49,688 nucleotides of DNA from Acidobacteriaceae bacterium (GTDB taxonomy: Bacteria > Acidobacteriota > Terriglobia > Terriglobales > Acidobacteriaceae). The DNA lies in NCBI GenBank assembly GCA_030039035.1, contig JASHQQ010000362.1, forward strand, positions 1-49,688, read 5' to 3'. Position 1 is the first letter of the stretch. Each line of letters begins with the position of its first letter. This document shows positions 28,440 to 36,094 of this stretch, piece by piece. Made by a program: the position numbers and the translations under genes. A model generated the notes under the pieces. That model was not told the DNA's origin, did no database searches, and saw only the letters and a list, made by a program, of their open reading frames with translations.

Positions 28440-30044
28440 TTGAAGTTCCGGGCTCTGATCCTGTCTCCAGTCCTTGCATCCGCCGCCGCATTTGGCCAGT
28501 TCCCTTATCCGATCAAAAACATTGTCGTCATCGTGCAGGAGAACCGCACGCCGGACAACCTCTTCCAGGGCCTTTCGCCGGCCTGCCCCATCCCCGCCAA
28601 CGCCTCAGGCATCGAGGCCTGCACGCCCGCGCCGGTCACGCATGGCTGCTACAACATCTCTCCTTGCGGCATCTCCGGCCAGAGCGGCAAGCCCGTCGTC
28701 GTACCGCTCACGCCCGCTCCGCTTTACGGCAGCGCCACTCCCGGCCACACGCACTGGAACTTCGAGGAGATGTGCGACCCCGATCCGGCCACGCAGCAAT
28801 GCCGCAACGACGGCGCCTGGCAGGTGAGCACCCCCGCGGGCGGCGCTTACGCCTACGTCGCCAATTCGCCGGTCACCAACTCCGACGGCACATCGGGCCA
28901 CATCCTCGATCCCTACCTGGCCATGGCCAGGAACTACGGCTGGGCCAACTACATGTACCAGAGCAACCAGGGTCCCAGTTACGTCGCCCACCAGTTTCTC
29001 TTCGGCGGCACCTCGGCTCCGACAGCGCAGGACGACGCCAATTCCACTTTCATCGCCGAAGACATCGACGCCAGCAACGCCGGATGCCTGGCCCCGCAAA
29101 ACGCCACAAGCTGGATCGTCTCTCCCGTATCCGGTTCGCCGGGCCACAATTGCAGCACGTTCGCCGACGGCTCGGTGCAGGAGTGCCCGGTCACGAACTC
29201 CGCGCTCGTGTACCCCACCCAACCCGTCGGCTCCTTCTGCTACTCGCGCCCCACCATGGCCGACATTCTCGACGCACGCGGCATCACCTGGAAATACTTC
29301 GCCTCCACGGCCGGCTCGGTCACCACCGCGCCCGTCTCCTTTGCGCCGATCTGCCAGCCCGGTTTCACCAATCCCAACGCCGACCCGTCCTCGGCCCTGC
29401 AGTGCAACGGCAAGGAGTGGACCGAGCACGTCGACCTCGGCCGCATGGGCACCGATATCCTGACCCATGTCGCCAACTGCGATCTCGCCCAGGTCAACTG
29501 GGTCATCCCCGACGGCAAATGGTCCGATCACGCCGGGACCGACGACTACTGGGGTCCATCCTGGGTCGCTGCCGTGGTCAACGCGATCGGCACCCAGCCC
29601 ACCTGCCCGGCCGGAACCACAAATGCCGGCCAGAGTCTTTGGCAATCCACGGCCATCGTCGTCACCTGGGACGACTGGGGCGGATGGGCCGACCACGAAC
29701 TGCCGATCCTCGCTTCTTCCCTGCCCTGCAAATCCACCAACTGTCCGGGTGACTTCCTCGGCGGATACCGCGTTCCGCTCCTCGTCATCTCCGCCTACAC
29801 CAAGGCCGGCTTCATCAGCAATGAGCACCACGACTTCGGCAGCATCCTGCGCATGATCGAGGGCGTCAACCACATCCCCGAGGGCGCGCTGGGCTTTGCC
29901 GACAGCCGCTCCACCACGGACCTGAGCGCGTTCTTCAACGTCGCCACGCCGCGCGCCTTCCAGCCCATTGCGGCGGAGAAAAACGCCGCGTTCTTTCTCG
30001 GCCTCAACGGCATCCTGCCGACCGAAGACCCCGACGACTACTGA
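28440..30044 (+). CDS. Secreted phosphoesterase (phospholipase C / acid phosphatase AcpA family)
   Basis: 534-aa exported hydrolase of the phosphoesterase family PF04185, an alkaline-phosphatase-fold group including phospholipase C and AcpA. The signal peptide is FRALILSPVLASAAAFGQ. The family's N-terminal metal site is clear: KNIVVIVQENRTPDNLF. Later family motifs include GHTHWNFEE and the second metal site TWDDWGGWADHE. Many Cys pairs (for example CLAPQN, CPVTNS, CKSTNC) fit disulfides in an extracytoplasmic protein. The start codon is TTG 28440 with GGGAGG eight bases upstream; the nearer ATG is out of frame. The substrate is not determined. Confidence 0.9.
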   Translation: MKFRALILSPVLASAAAFGQFPYPIKNIVVIVQENRTPDNLFQGLSPACPIPANASGIEACTPAPVTHGCYNISPCGISGQSGKPVVVPLTPAPLYGSATPGHTHWNFEEMCDPDPATQQCRNDGAWQVSTPAGGAYAYVANSPVTNSDGTSGHILDPYLAMARNYGWANYMYQSNQGPSYVAHQFLFGGTSAPTAQDDANSTFIAEDIDASNAGCLAPQNATSWIVSPVSGSPGHNCSTFADGSVQECPVTNSALVYPTQPVGSFCYSRPTMADILDARGITWKYFASTAGSVTTAPVSFAPICQPGFTNPNADPSSALQCNGKEWTEHVDLGRMGTDILTHVANCDLAQVNWVIPDGKWSDHAGTDDYWGPSWVAAVVNAIGTQPTCPAGTTNAGQSLWQSTAIVVTWDDWGGWADHELPILASSLPCKSTNCPGDFLGGYRVPLLVISAYTKAGFISNEHHDFGSILRMIEGVNHIPEGALGFADSRSTTDLSAFFNVATPRAFQPIAAEKNAAFFLGLNGILPTEDPDDY

Positions 30045-30120
30045 TTCGCGGTCGCGGGCAATGCGGATCTACGGTTCGGAGCGGCCTTGTAACAGGGCAT
30101 GACCCTGGTCGTGCCGGGAA

Positions 30121-30304
30121 GAGCGCGAAAAGGGCTGGGCTTCAGTGTCTGCGTGAGAACTCGGGCCCAAGGCCATGAAGCCGGTTTCAAAAGACCCATG
30201 GCTGAAGCCACGTCGATGTTTTGCGCCGAAACCAGCAGCCTGAAGGCTGCTGCTCCCTCCAATTCGCACACCGAAGATTTGCCCAAACGAGTTTTCACGC
30301 ACAC
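30121..30304. repeat. Dispersed repeat, second copy of the 6.7-kb module
   Basis: 30182-30304 matches 6656-6780 at about 85% identity by eye, with the internal palindrome CAGCAGCCTGAAGGCTGCTG. An inverted piece of the same module's end lies at 30144-30163 (AGTGTCTGCGTGAGAACTCG), so the copy is flanked by inverted CGAGTT(C/T)TCACGC ends. No coding potential. Confidence 0.65.
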
Positions 30305-30312
30305 TCTTTACG

Positions 30313-30421
30313 GCAAAACCAGAGGAGGTATGGCCGGTTTTCTGTCTTGCAGGGTCGCCGCTCCCAGGGGTCGCGGCGACTTGATTGCCTTGGCTTCGGT
30401 ATACAGCATCTCTGGTTTTGC
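30313..30421. repeat. Structured inverted-repeat element
   Basis: Outer perfect 12-bp inverted repeat GCAAAACCAGAG (30313-30324) / CTCTGGTTTTGC (30410-30421) encloses an inner perfect stem GTCGCCGC (30354-30361) / GCGGCGAC (30373-30380). It is followed at once by TATAGCCCCTGAGGGCTG. It may be a miniature repeat element or a structured RNA; nothing identifies it. The whole 30045-30603 gap is otherwise gene-free. Confidence 0.5.
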
Positions 30422-30603
30422 TATAGCCCCTGAGGGCTGCTTTTCCGGCCCGATTCGCGGTCGCTTCGATTCGCCGGACACTGCCTGGCCCCTGAGGGAA
30501 AATGCGCCACGACCCACTTCCCGCGTAACCGGCAGCGGTTGGTATCATCCAATCAGGTAGCCGGAGAGCCTCGCGCCGGATTCACCCGCTTCGCCGCCTT
30601 TTC

Positions 30604-31593
30604 ATGAGCTCCATCCCGCAAACCGCCGTGCCCCTCGCCGCGCCCGCAATCGACGAAGCCCGGGTCCACGCGCCGCGCCCCGGCGCCACGGCCACGCTCA
30701 TCCAGGACTTCCGCGAGCTCTTCAAGGTGCGCGTCACCGGCATGGTGGTCATTACCGGATGGGCAGGCTTCTACCTGGGATCAATGCAGTCGGGGATTTC
30801 GAGCCTGCAGCGCGGCCTGCTCGACACGCTGTTCGGCATCGGCCTGGTTTCTGCCGGCGCCGCCGCGCTCAACCAGGCGCTCGAGCGCACCACCGACGCG
30901 CGCATGATCCGCACCGCCGATCGCCCCATTGCCTCGGGCCGCATGCCGCTGGCCGCGGGCATCCTCGCCGGCCTGGGCGCGCTGGCACTGGGCGCCGTCT
31001 GGCTGCTTCTCCACACCAACCTGCTCACCGTGGCGCTTTCGCTGCTCACGGCGTTTACCTACGTTGCCGTTTACACGCCGCTCAAGCGCGTGACCACAAT
31101 GGCCACGTTCATAGGCGCATTTCCCGGCGCCATGGGCCCTCTGCTGGGCTGGACCGCCGCCCGCGGCCGCATCGAGTGGCCGGCCGTCGCGCTCTTCGCC
31201 ATTCTCTTCGTCTGGCAGTTCCCGCACTTCATGGCCATCGCCTGGCTCTATCGCGACGATTACGCCCGCGCCGGCATCCGCATGTTGCCCGTGGTGCAGC
31301 CCGACGGACTCTCCACCGTGGTCGAGGCGCTTTTCTACGCCGCCGTCATGATTCCCGTCAGCCTCATTCCATCCTGGCTGGGCATGGCCGGCATCACGTA
31401 CACCGTTCTCGCCGCCGCGCTGGGGCTCTTCTACCTCGCCTACACCATCCGCTTCGCGCGTATCCTGCGCTCGCGCTCGGCGACGGAGAGCCGGATGCTG
31501 GCCCGCGATCTGCTCAAGGTCAGCGTCATCTATCTTCCCCTGCTGCTCACCACGCTCATGCTCTGCGCCACGGCGAAGGGCCAGGCTTCATGA
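30604..31593 (+). CDS. ctaB: Protoheme IX farnesyltransferase
   Basis: Integral membrane UbiA-superfamily enzyme of 329 aa that makes heme O from heme B, required for cytochrome oxidase assembly. The signature is LNQALERTTDARMIRTADRP (N90, D98 and D106 with the R-T-x-x-R-P motif of CtaB/CyoE), followed by about eight membrane helices and the loop YTPLKRVTTMATFIGAFPGA typical of the family. The start ATG follows an AT-poor stretch without a strong Shine-Dalgarno. The gene's end overlaps the next start by four bases (ATGA), so the two are coupled. No oxidase subunit genes are in the window. Confidence 0.93.
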   Translation: MSSIPQTAVPLAAPAIDEARVHAPRPGATATLIQDFRELFKVRVTGMVVITGWAGFYLGSMQSGISSLQRGLLDTLFGIGLVSAGAAALNQALERTTDARMIRTADRPIASGRMPLAAGILAGLGALALGAVWLLLHTNLLTVALSLLTAFTYVAVYTPLKRVTTMATFIGAFPGAMGPLLGWTAARGRIEWPAVALFAILFVWQFPHFMAIAWLYRDDYARAGIRMLPVVQPDGLSTVVEALFYAAVMIPVSLIPSWLGMAGITYTVLAAALGLFYLAYTIRFARILRSRSATESRMLARDLLKVSVIYLPLLLTTLMLCATAKGQAS

Positions 31594-32138
31594 CCACCGC
31601 GGTCTCGCCGGGATCCACCACGCGCCCGGCCATCGTCGCCATTCTTGCCATCAGCGCCGCGGCCACGCTTTTCCTTTTCTGGCTCATTTACGTTCATCCC
31701 GCGGCCGACAGGTCGAACGCGCGTTTCGGATTTCTGCCAGCGCTGGACGCCATTTTCAACGGCCTCAGCGCCGTCGCGCTGCTGACCGGCTTCACCTTCA
31801 TCCGCGCCCGCCGCGTTGCGGCGCACCGCGCTTCGATGATTACGGCTTTCGTTTTCTCCACGCTGTTTCTGGTGGGCTACATCGCGCATCACGCGCTGCA
31901 CGGAGACATCCGCTACCCGGTTCACGCTGCATACCGCTCGATCTATCTGCCGCTGCTGGCCAGCCACATCGTGCTGGCCGTAGTAGCGCTGCCCATGGTG
32001 CTGGTCACGTTCTTCTTTTCGCTCACAGGGCGCTTTCCGCAACACCGCAAGATCGCGCGCTGGACGTTTCCGTTGTGGCTCTACGTCTCCATCACGGGCG
32101 TGCTGACCTACGCGATGCTGCGGCTTGCAATGGGCTGA
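31590..32138 (+). CDS. DUF420 membrane protein (YozB-like)
   Basis: 182-aa membrane protein with about five hydrophobic helices. It belongs by pattern to DUF420: FLPALDAIFNGLSAVALLTG, HRASMITAFVFSTLFLVGYI, YLPLLASHIVLAVVALPMVL and HRKIARWTFPLWLYVSITGV, with conserved histidines (YIAHHALHG, ASH, QHRK) that could bind heme or copper. DUF420 genes are commonly next to ctaB and cytochrome oxidase genes, so an oxidase-assembly role is inferred. It overlaps ctaB by four bases. Confidence 0.88.
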   Translation: MTTAVSPGSTTRPAIVAILAISAAATLFLFWLIYVHPAADRSNARFGFLPALDAIFNGLSAVALLTGFTFIRARRVAAHRASMITAFVFSTLFLVGYIAHHALHGDIRYPVHAAYRSIYLPLLASHIVLAVVALPMVLVTFFFSLTGRFPQHRKIARWTFPLWLYVSITGVLTYAMLRLAMG

Positions 32139-32154
32139 ACTGAAGCGCCGGATT

Positions 32155-32289
32155 GAGCCGTACAGGGTGCCCCATCGTTGGGCAATTCGCGCAAGCATTG
32201 TCCCAGGGGCGGGATGAGAATTGAAATCAGCCAGGTGCAGGGTGCCCCATCCTTCGGGAATCCGCAAAGGCGGATTCCCGAAGGGTGGG
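32155..32289. repeat. Repeat with a long hairpin upstream of a small membrane gene
   Basis: Two copies of CAGGGTGCCCCATC lie at about 32163 and 32238. The second opens a near-perfect 20-bp stem, 32246-32265 with 32270-32289, loop AAAG, with one G-T pair. CCCATCCTTCGGGAATCCGC is the left arm. Such GGTGCCCCATCC palindromes are, from memory, dispersed in acidobacterial genomes. Confidence 0.65.
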
Positions 32290-32312
32290 AATCACAACAA
32301 TCGATTCGACGA

Positions 32313-32579
32313 ATGCCCGGACCCTCCAATCAATCCGCCCAATCCGACGACGGCACCCGCGAGCTGATCCAATGGGGCGGATCGATGCTCGGCGCAGGAG
32401 TCCTGGCAACGATTTTGCTTTTTACCGTGCTTGGCGGTGTCACGCACACCGGAGCCAGCACCAACGCCGGCTGGTTCGCAGTCATCGTCGCGCTCACGTG
32501 CATTCCCTTCGGGGGGATGCTGCTCACGCTGGGCCTGGCCAAGTGGCTGCGCAACCGGCGGCTGGCGCGCAAGGCCTGA
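32313..32579 (+). CDS. Small membrane protein with two helices
   Basis: 88-aa protein of unknown function. A short polar N-terminus (PSNQSAQSDDGTREL) is followed by two hydrophobic helices, MLGAGVLATILLFTVLGGV and WFAVIVALTCIPFGGMLLTL, and a basic C-terminus (KWLRNRRLARKA) that should stay in the cytoplasm. The longer upstream frame runs through the hairpin repeat, so ATG 32313 is preferred, though no good Shine-Dalgarno is visible. It may belong with the ctaB/DUF420 pair or with ssb 37 bp downstream. Confidence 0.65.
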   Translation: MPGPSNQSAQSDDGTRELIQWGGSMLGAGVLATILLFTVLGGVTHTGASTNAGWFAVIVALTCIPFGGMLLTLGLAKWLRNRRLARKA

Positions 32580-32616
32580 TCCTCTGCTATTCTTCTTGCT
32601 TACCGGAGACAAACCC

Positions 32617-33075
32617 ATGGCCAAGAGCGTCAACAAAGTCATTCTTCTGGGCAACGTCGGCAAGGACCCCGAGATCCGTTCCACGGGCGGCGGCACCATG
32701 GTGGCCACCTTTGGCCTGGCCACCTCGGAGCGCTCCAAGGACGCGCAAGGCAACTGGCAGGACCGCACCGAGTGGCACAACGTGGTGGCTTACGCGCGCC
32801 TGGCCGAGATCATACGCGACTACGTGAAGAAAGGCCACAAGCTCTACGTGGAAGGACGCCTGACCACCCGCAACTGGGACGACAAGGAGACGGGCAAAAA
32901 GGTCTATCGCACCGAAATCGTCGTGAACGATATCTCCCTGCTCTCCGGCCGCGACGACGGTTCCGGCCAGAGCGGCCCGAGTCGCACCACGGCCGGCATG
33001 GACCAGCGTCCAGCCCCGGCCCGCGACGAGTTCTCGCAGCAAACCGAAATCTCCGACGACGACATTCCGTTCTGA
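32617..33075 (+). CDS. ssb: Single-stranded DNA-binding protein
   Basis: 152-aa OB-fold protein that binds single-stranded DNA in replication, recombination and repair. The family start is MAKSVNKVILLGNVGKDPEI. Core motifs TMVATFGLATSE, TEWHNVVAYARLAEI, KGHKLYVEGRLTTRNWDD and YRTEIVVNDISLL are followed by a flexible Gly/Ser/Pro linker and the acidic tip DDDIPF that docks partner proteins. The start at ATG 32617 has GGAG nine bases upstream. Confidence 0.97.
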   Translation: MAKSVNKVILLGNVGKDPEIRSTGGGTMVATFGLATSERSKDAQGNWQDRTEWHNVVAYARLAEIIRDYVKKGHKLYVEGRLTTRNWDDKETGKKVYRTEIVVNDISLLSGRDDGSGQSGPSRTTAGMDQRPAPARDEFSQQTEISDDDIPF

Positions 33076-33203
33076 CAGCCGGGTCCGGCGTCCAATGTCC
33101 AGGGCGAAGGACCGGGAGCTGAAGGTTCGGGCCGCAGGGCCGGAATTCGCGACAGGGAAATGTCTCTATCGTCCTGCACGCTGTTGCATTGAAGGAAAGG
33201 CGA

Positions 33204-33863
33204 ATGTCCAGACGCATCTCGAAAAACCGTCCCGAGGACCCTGGCTCCGATTCCGGCCGAGGCGCCGGTTCTGGTGCGCGAGCCGTCGGCGTCCAGGACC
33301 AAGAGGCTGGATTCTGGACGAGGCGGATCTTTCGGCAGATCCGGCGTCGGCTTGGCCGAGTTCCGCTTTCTTCGCGCATTCAGGCCCGCGATCCGAAACT
33401 GCTCTACTTCGCCGCCGGCATGAGCCATCATCTGGCAACGTCGGGAGATATTCCGGCGAAACTCAAGGAACTCGCCCAGCTCAAGGTCGCAACCCTGGTG
33501 GGATGCCCGCTTTGAATCGATATCCATTCTGCCGTGGGCAGAAAAGCCGGCATCACCGAAGCGCAAATGCGGGACCTCTCGCGGTGCGAGAGCAGTGCTC
33601 ACTTCAGCGAGGACGAAAGGCTGGTGCTGCGCCTCGCTCGCGCTCTCACCGCAACGCCATCGGAGGTTTCGAATGACCTTTTTGCGGACCTGCGACAGCG
33701 GTTCGCAGAAAGGGAGCTGGTGGAACTGAGCGCGGTCATCGCATGGGAGAATTACAGGGCACGCTTCAACCGAACCTTCGCGGTCGAAGCGGAAGGATTC
33801 TCCCTAGGCGGGGTTTGCCCATTACCCGAATTCGAAAAAGACCCCGGCCCGGGGAGAAGTTGA
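33204..33863 (+). CDS. Carboxymuconolactone decarboxylase / AhpD-like protein with in-frame TGA: candidate selenoprotein (CxxU)
   Basis: 219 codons, open in one frame except for TGA at 33513-33515 (codon 104). The TGA falls at the second Cys of the family's redox CxxC: LVGCPL-[TGA]-IDIHSAVGRKAG, where relatives read C-x-x-C followed by I/L-D-x-H-S-A. Both sides keep family features: LKELAQLKVATLVG before, and AGITEAQM, FSEDERLVLRLARALT, LVELSAVIAWENYRARFNR and GFSLGGVCPLPE after. A perfect hairpin (33527-33543) starts 11 nt past the TGA and fits a bacterial SECIS. The start ATG 33204 has AAGGAAAGG upstream; the first 35 residues are low-complexity. I read it as C101-P-L-U104, a peroxidase or disulfide-reductase-like enzyme. 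A nonsense-mutated pseudogene is the alternative; selA/selB/selC are not in the window. Confidence 0.75.
33513..33543 (+). promoter_or_regulatory. Candidate UGA-Sec codon and SECIS hairpin
   Basis: TGA (33513-33515), 11-nt spacer, then TTCTGCC (33527-33533), loop GTG, GGCAGAA (33537-33543): seven perfect pairs. The apical loop begins 18 nt after the UGA and its first base is G followed by U, matching the known bacterial SECIS rules (short loop, G in the first two positions, about 16-37 nt from the UGA). The hairpin lies within coding sequence, as bacterial SECIS elements do. Confidence 0.65.
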
Positions 33864-33918
33864 CCCGCAGCCGCCATCCGGGATCGGAACGAAGCGGAAA
33901 TCGGATGCAGGACGTTGC

Positions 33919-34281
33919 ATGGTCTTCGTGATGTTTCCCATCGTCGCCCTGGCCGTCGTCGGCTTGGCCTACGCCTGGGTGGTGACGTACAAGGAGGTGC
34001 GCGAAGCGAAGCATCTGGCCGGGCCGCACGTGATTTCGCTGCTGGGCGTGCTGGCCGTGACCCTGCAGGCGCCGCTTCCTGTTGCAATGCTCTATTTCGT
34101 CGACCCTCCCGATCCCGATATGGGCTGGTTTGCCGTGCTCGAGGTCCTGCTCTTCCTCGTCGCGGTGCCGTGCGCGCTGAAACGATCCGACCCATTGCGA
34201 TGGTTGCTGGTCCTTGCATCGCTGGTCCTGCTGGCGTTCAGCGGCATGATCTTTGCCGCCAGCCGGATTCGATTTGGATGA
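33919..34281 (+). CDS. Small multi-pass membrane protein, unknown function
   Basis: 120-aa hydrophobic protein with about four membrane helices: MFPIVALAVVGLAYAWVV, VISLLGVLAVTLQAPLPVAM, FAVLEVLLFLVAVPCAL and WLLVLASLVLLAFSGMIFAA. A basic loop (TYKEVREAKHL) follows helix 1. AGGA lies about six bases before ATG 33919. I do not recognise a family. It is 55 bp after the candidate selenoprotein gene on the same strand and converges with the ABC permease gene. Confidence 0.6.
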   Translation: MVFVMFPIVALAVVGLAYAWVVTYKEVREAKHLAGPHVISLLGVLAVTLQAPLPVAMLYFVDPPDPDMGWFAVLEVLLFLVAVPCALKRSDPLRWLLVLASLVLLAFSGMIFAASRIRFG

Positions 34282-34360
34282 TTGCCGGTGCCCGCTTCGA
34301 ACTCCTTTTTCCCTGTTCCCTGTTCGCTGGACGCTGGACGCCGGACGCCGGACCCTCGTC

Positions 34361-36094
34361 CTATTCCGCCCTGCACAGCGTCGCGATCAGCTCTTCCTTG
34401 TGCGCGTTGGCCAGCGCCTCGGCCTTGCCCAGGCCGAGGCGCCATGCCGTCACCGCAGCCACGGCCAGCAGCAGGAGCACCGGAGTCGCCACCCAGTGGG
34501 CATCGAAGGTCCAGCACAGCGAAAACACGGCCGCGCCCACCGCGATCACCCCCAATTGCACCAGCATGCTGAGCAGTGCGTTGCCCTGCGATCCGCGCTG
34601 CTTCGTCAGGCGGCCGGGGTTGATGCGGTAGGCCATGATGAGCGAGAAAATGTTGCCCGCGGTCAGGTTGCAGGGCAGGGCAAACACAAGCCAGGCCGCG
34701 CTGGCCGCGATCACCGGCGCCGGCGGCGCACCCAGGCGCAGGAGCGCAAGGGCTCCCGCCGCAAGGGCGACCAGGACGAAAAGAATGGAGTGGAAGACGT
34801 TCTTGGCCAGCAGCACGGTGCGGATGGGTGTGGGAGAAAGGAAATACAACTGAATCCCGGCTCCTTCCGCGCCCAGGTTGTTATAGATCAACTGCGTGAA
34901 TCCGAGTTGCGCGTAGACCAGGCAGATGGGCAGCGCCAACTGGAATGTGTGGCCGGTGGGGCCATTGCGAATGAAAACTCCGGCAAACACCAGCACCAGG
35001 AGCAGCGGCGCGCCCACCGCATAAAGCAGCGGCAGGGTGCGCCGCAGCGCGCGCACCTCCTTTTCCACGATGGCCGCCATGGGGCCCGAGCCGCCGGCGG
35101 TCCATCCGCCGCGGTCGGCTACCTTGCGGTGTCTCGCCGCCTTTCGGGAGGGTGCTTCGCCCAGGCTTTCACCGGCGTACTCCGCTCCCAGCCGCCATCC
35201 CAGCACCAGTCCTGCCATCAGCGCATACATTCCCAGCAGCCCCACGGAGTCGAATGCAGGCTCCGGTTGCCGGTCGGCGGCGAACAGGGCGGCCCGGGCC
35301 GCCAGACCGGGCGGCAGCCAGCGCTGCACGGCGTCTGCCCGCGTCAGCCAGGGCCGGATCTTCGAGAACGCCCGCTGCTCCTGGCCCACCCGTTCCTCAA
35401 AGCCCCTGGCCCCGCGGTGGCGGCCCTGGTAGAGCGCCGGGTTCAGCAACTGCATGCAAAGAACCAGGGCCAGAAAGATCGCGCCCACGATCTCCCGCGT
35501 TTTTCGTTGCGCCAGCCAGCGGTCGATCCAGGCAAAGATGGCCCGCACCAGGAGAACATTAAAGGCTGCAAAGACAGCCAGCGCCAATCCGATCCAGGGC
35601 AGTAGCTCCGGGCGTGCAACCGTGATCCCGATGCCCAGCCCCAGGCAGCAGAGGGCTCCAGTGACGGTGGAGACATCGACCAGGCCAAAGATGAGGTAGA
35701 GCAAAAAATAGGACCGAAAGCTCACGGGAAAACGTAAGAGGATCCCAAGGTCAAACTGCTCCTGCATCGAAGCCATGACCACGGGGAGCATGAGCCAGAT
35801 GAGAGAGACGACCCAGAAGAGAATGGGCAGGTATTGTACGTGTCCCGAGGTAATCATCGCGAAGGAGCCAAAGCCGAATCCCACGCTCATCCCCAGCCCC
35901 AGCATTCCGAACATTGCGTAGGACAGTACGCGGGCGCCGAACTCCAGTACGCCTTTGCCGGTGCGCAGGCTGTTGCGAAAGACCTGCCAGCGCATGGCGG
36001 CGAGCGCCGCATATTGTTGCCGCGCCAGACCGGCGGGCAGGGCCTCCCGTTGTCGCGGTCCGGCAGCCCCCGGCACCCCGCTCAGGCCAGCCAT
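34361..36094 (-). CDS. ABC transporter permease, large multi-pass
   Basis: 577-aa membrane protein with about 10-12 hydrophobic helices and large cytoplasmic basic loops. It is the membrane partner of the ATPase encoded immediately upstream: its ATG (36094) lies inside the last codons of the ATPase gene (13-bp overlap). The sequence is of the ABC-2-like exporter type (MRWQVFRNSLRTGKGVLEFG near the N-terminus; GAEGAGIQLYFLSPTPIRTV late), where GxxGxxxLxLLSPxPxRxxLxAK-like motifs are typical. The transported substrate is unknown. Confidence 0.85.
   Translation of the reverse strand: MAGLSGVPGAAGPRQREALPAGLARQQYAALAAMRWQVFRNSLRTGKGVLEFGARVLSYAMFGMLGLGMSVGFGFGSFAMITSGHVQYLPILFWVVSLIWLMLPVVMASMQEQFDLGILLRFPVSFRSYFLLYLIFGLVDVSTVTGALCCLGLGIGITVARPELLPWIGLALAVFAAFNVLLVRAIFAWIDRWLAQRKTREIVGAIFLALVLCMQLLNPALYQGRHRGARGFEERVGQEQRAFSKIRPWLTRADAVQRWLPPGLAARAALFAADRQPEPAFDSVGLLGMYALMAGLVLGWRLGAEYAGESLGEAPSRKAARHRKVADRGGWTAGGSGPMAAIVEKEVRALRRTLPLLYAVGAPLLLVLVFAGVFIRNGPTGHTFQLALPICLVYAQLGFTQLIYNNLGAEGAGIQLYFLSPTPIRTVLLAKNVFHSILFVLVALAAGALALLRLGAPPAPVIAASAAWLVFALPCNLTAGNIFSLIMAYRINPGRLTKQRGSQGNALLSMLVQLGVIAVGAAVFSLCWTFDAHWVATPVLLLLAVAAVTAWRLGLGKAEALANAHKEELIATLCRAE

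Noticed and set aside
33534..33863. A separate gene starting at GTG 33534 downstream of the TGA
   Set aside because: It would lack the N-terminal half of the CMD domain and the CxxC region, has no Shine-Dalgarno of its own, and its start codon is the loop of the hairpin; one Sec-containing gene explains both halves better.
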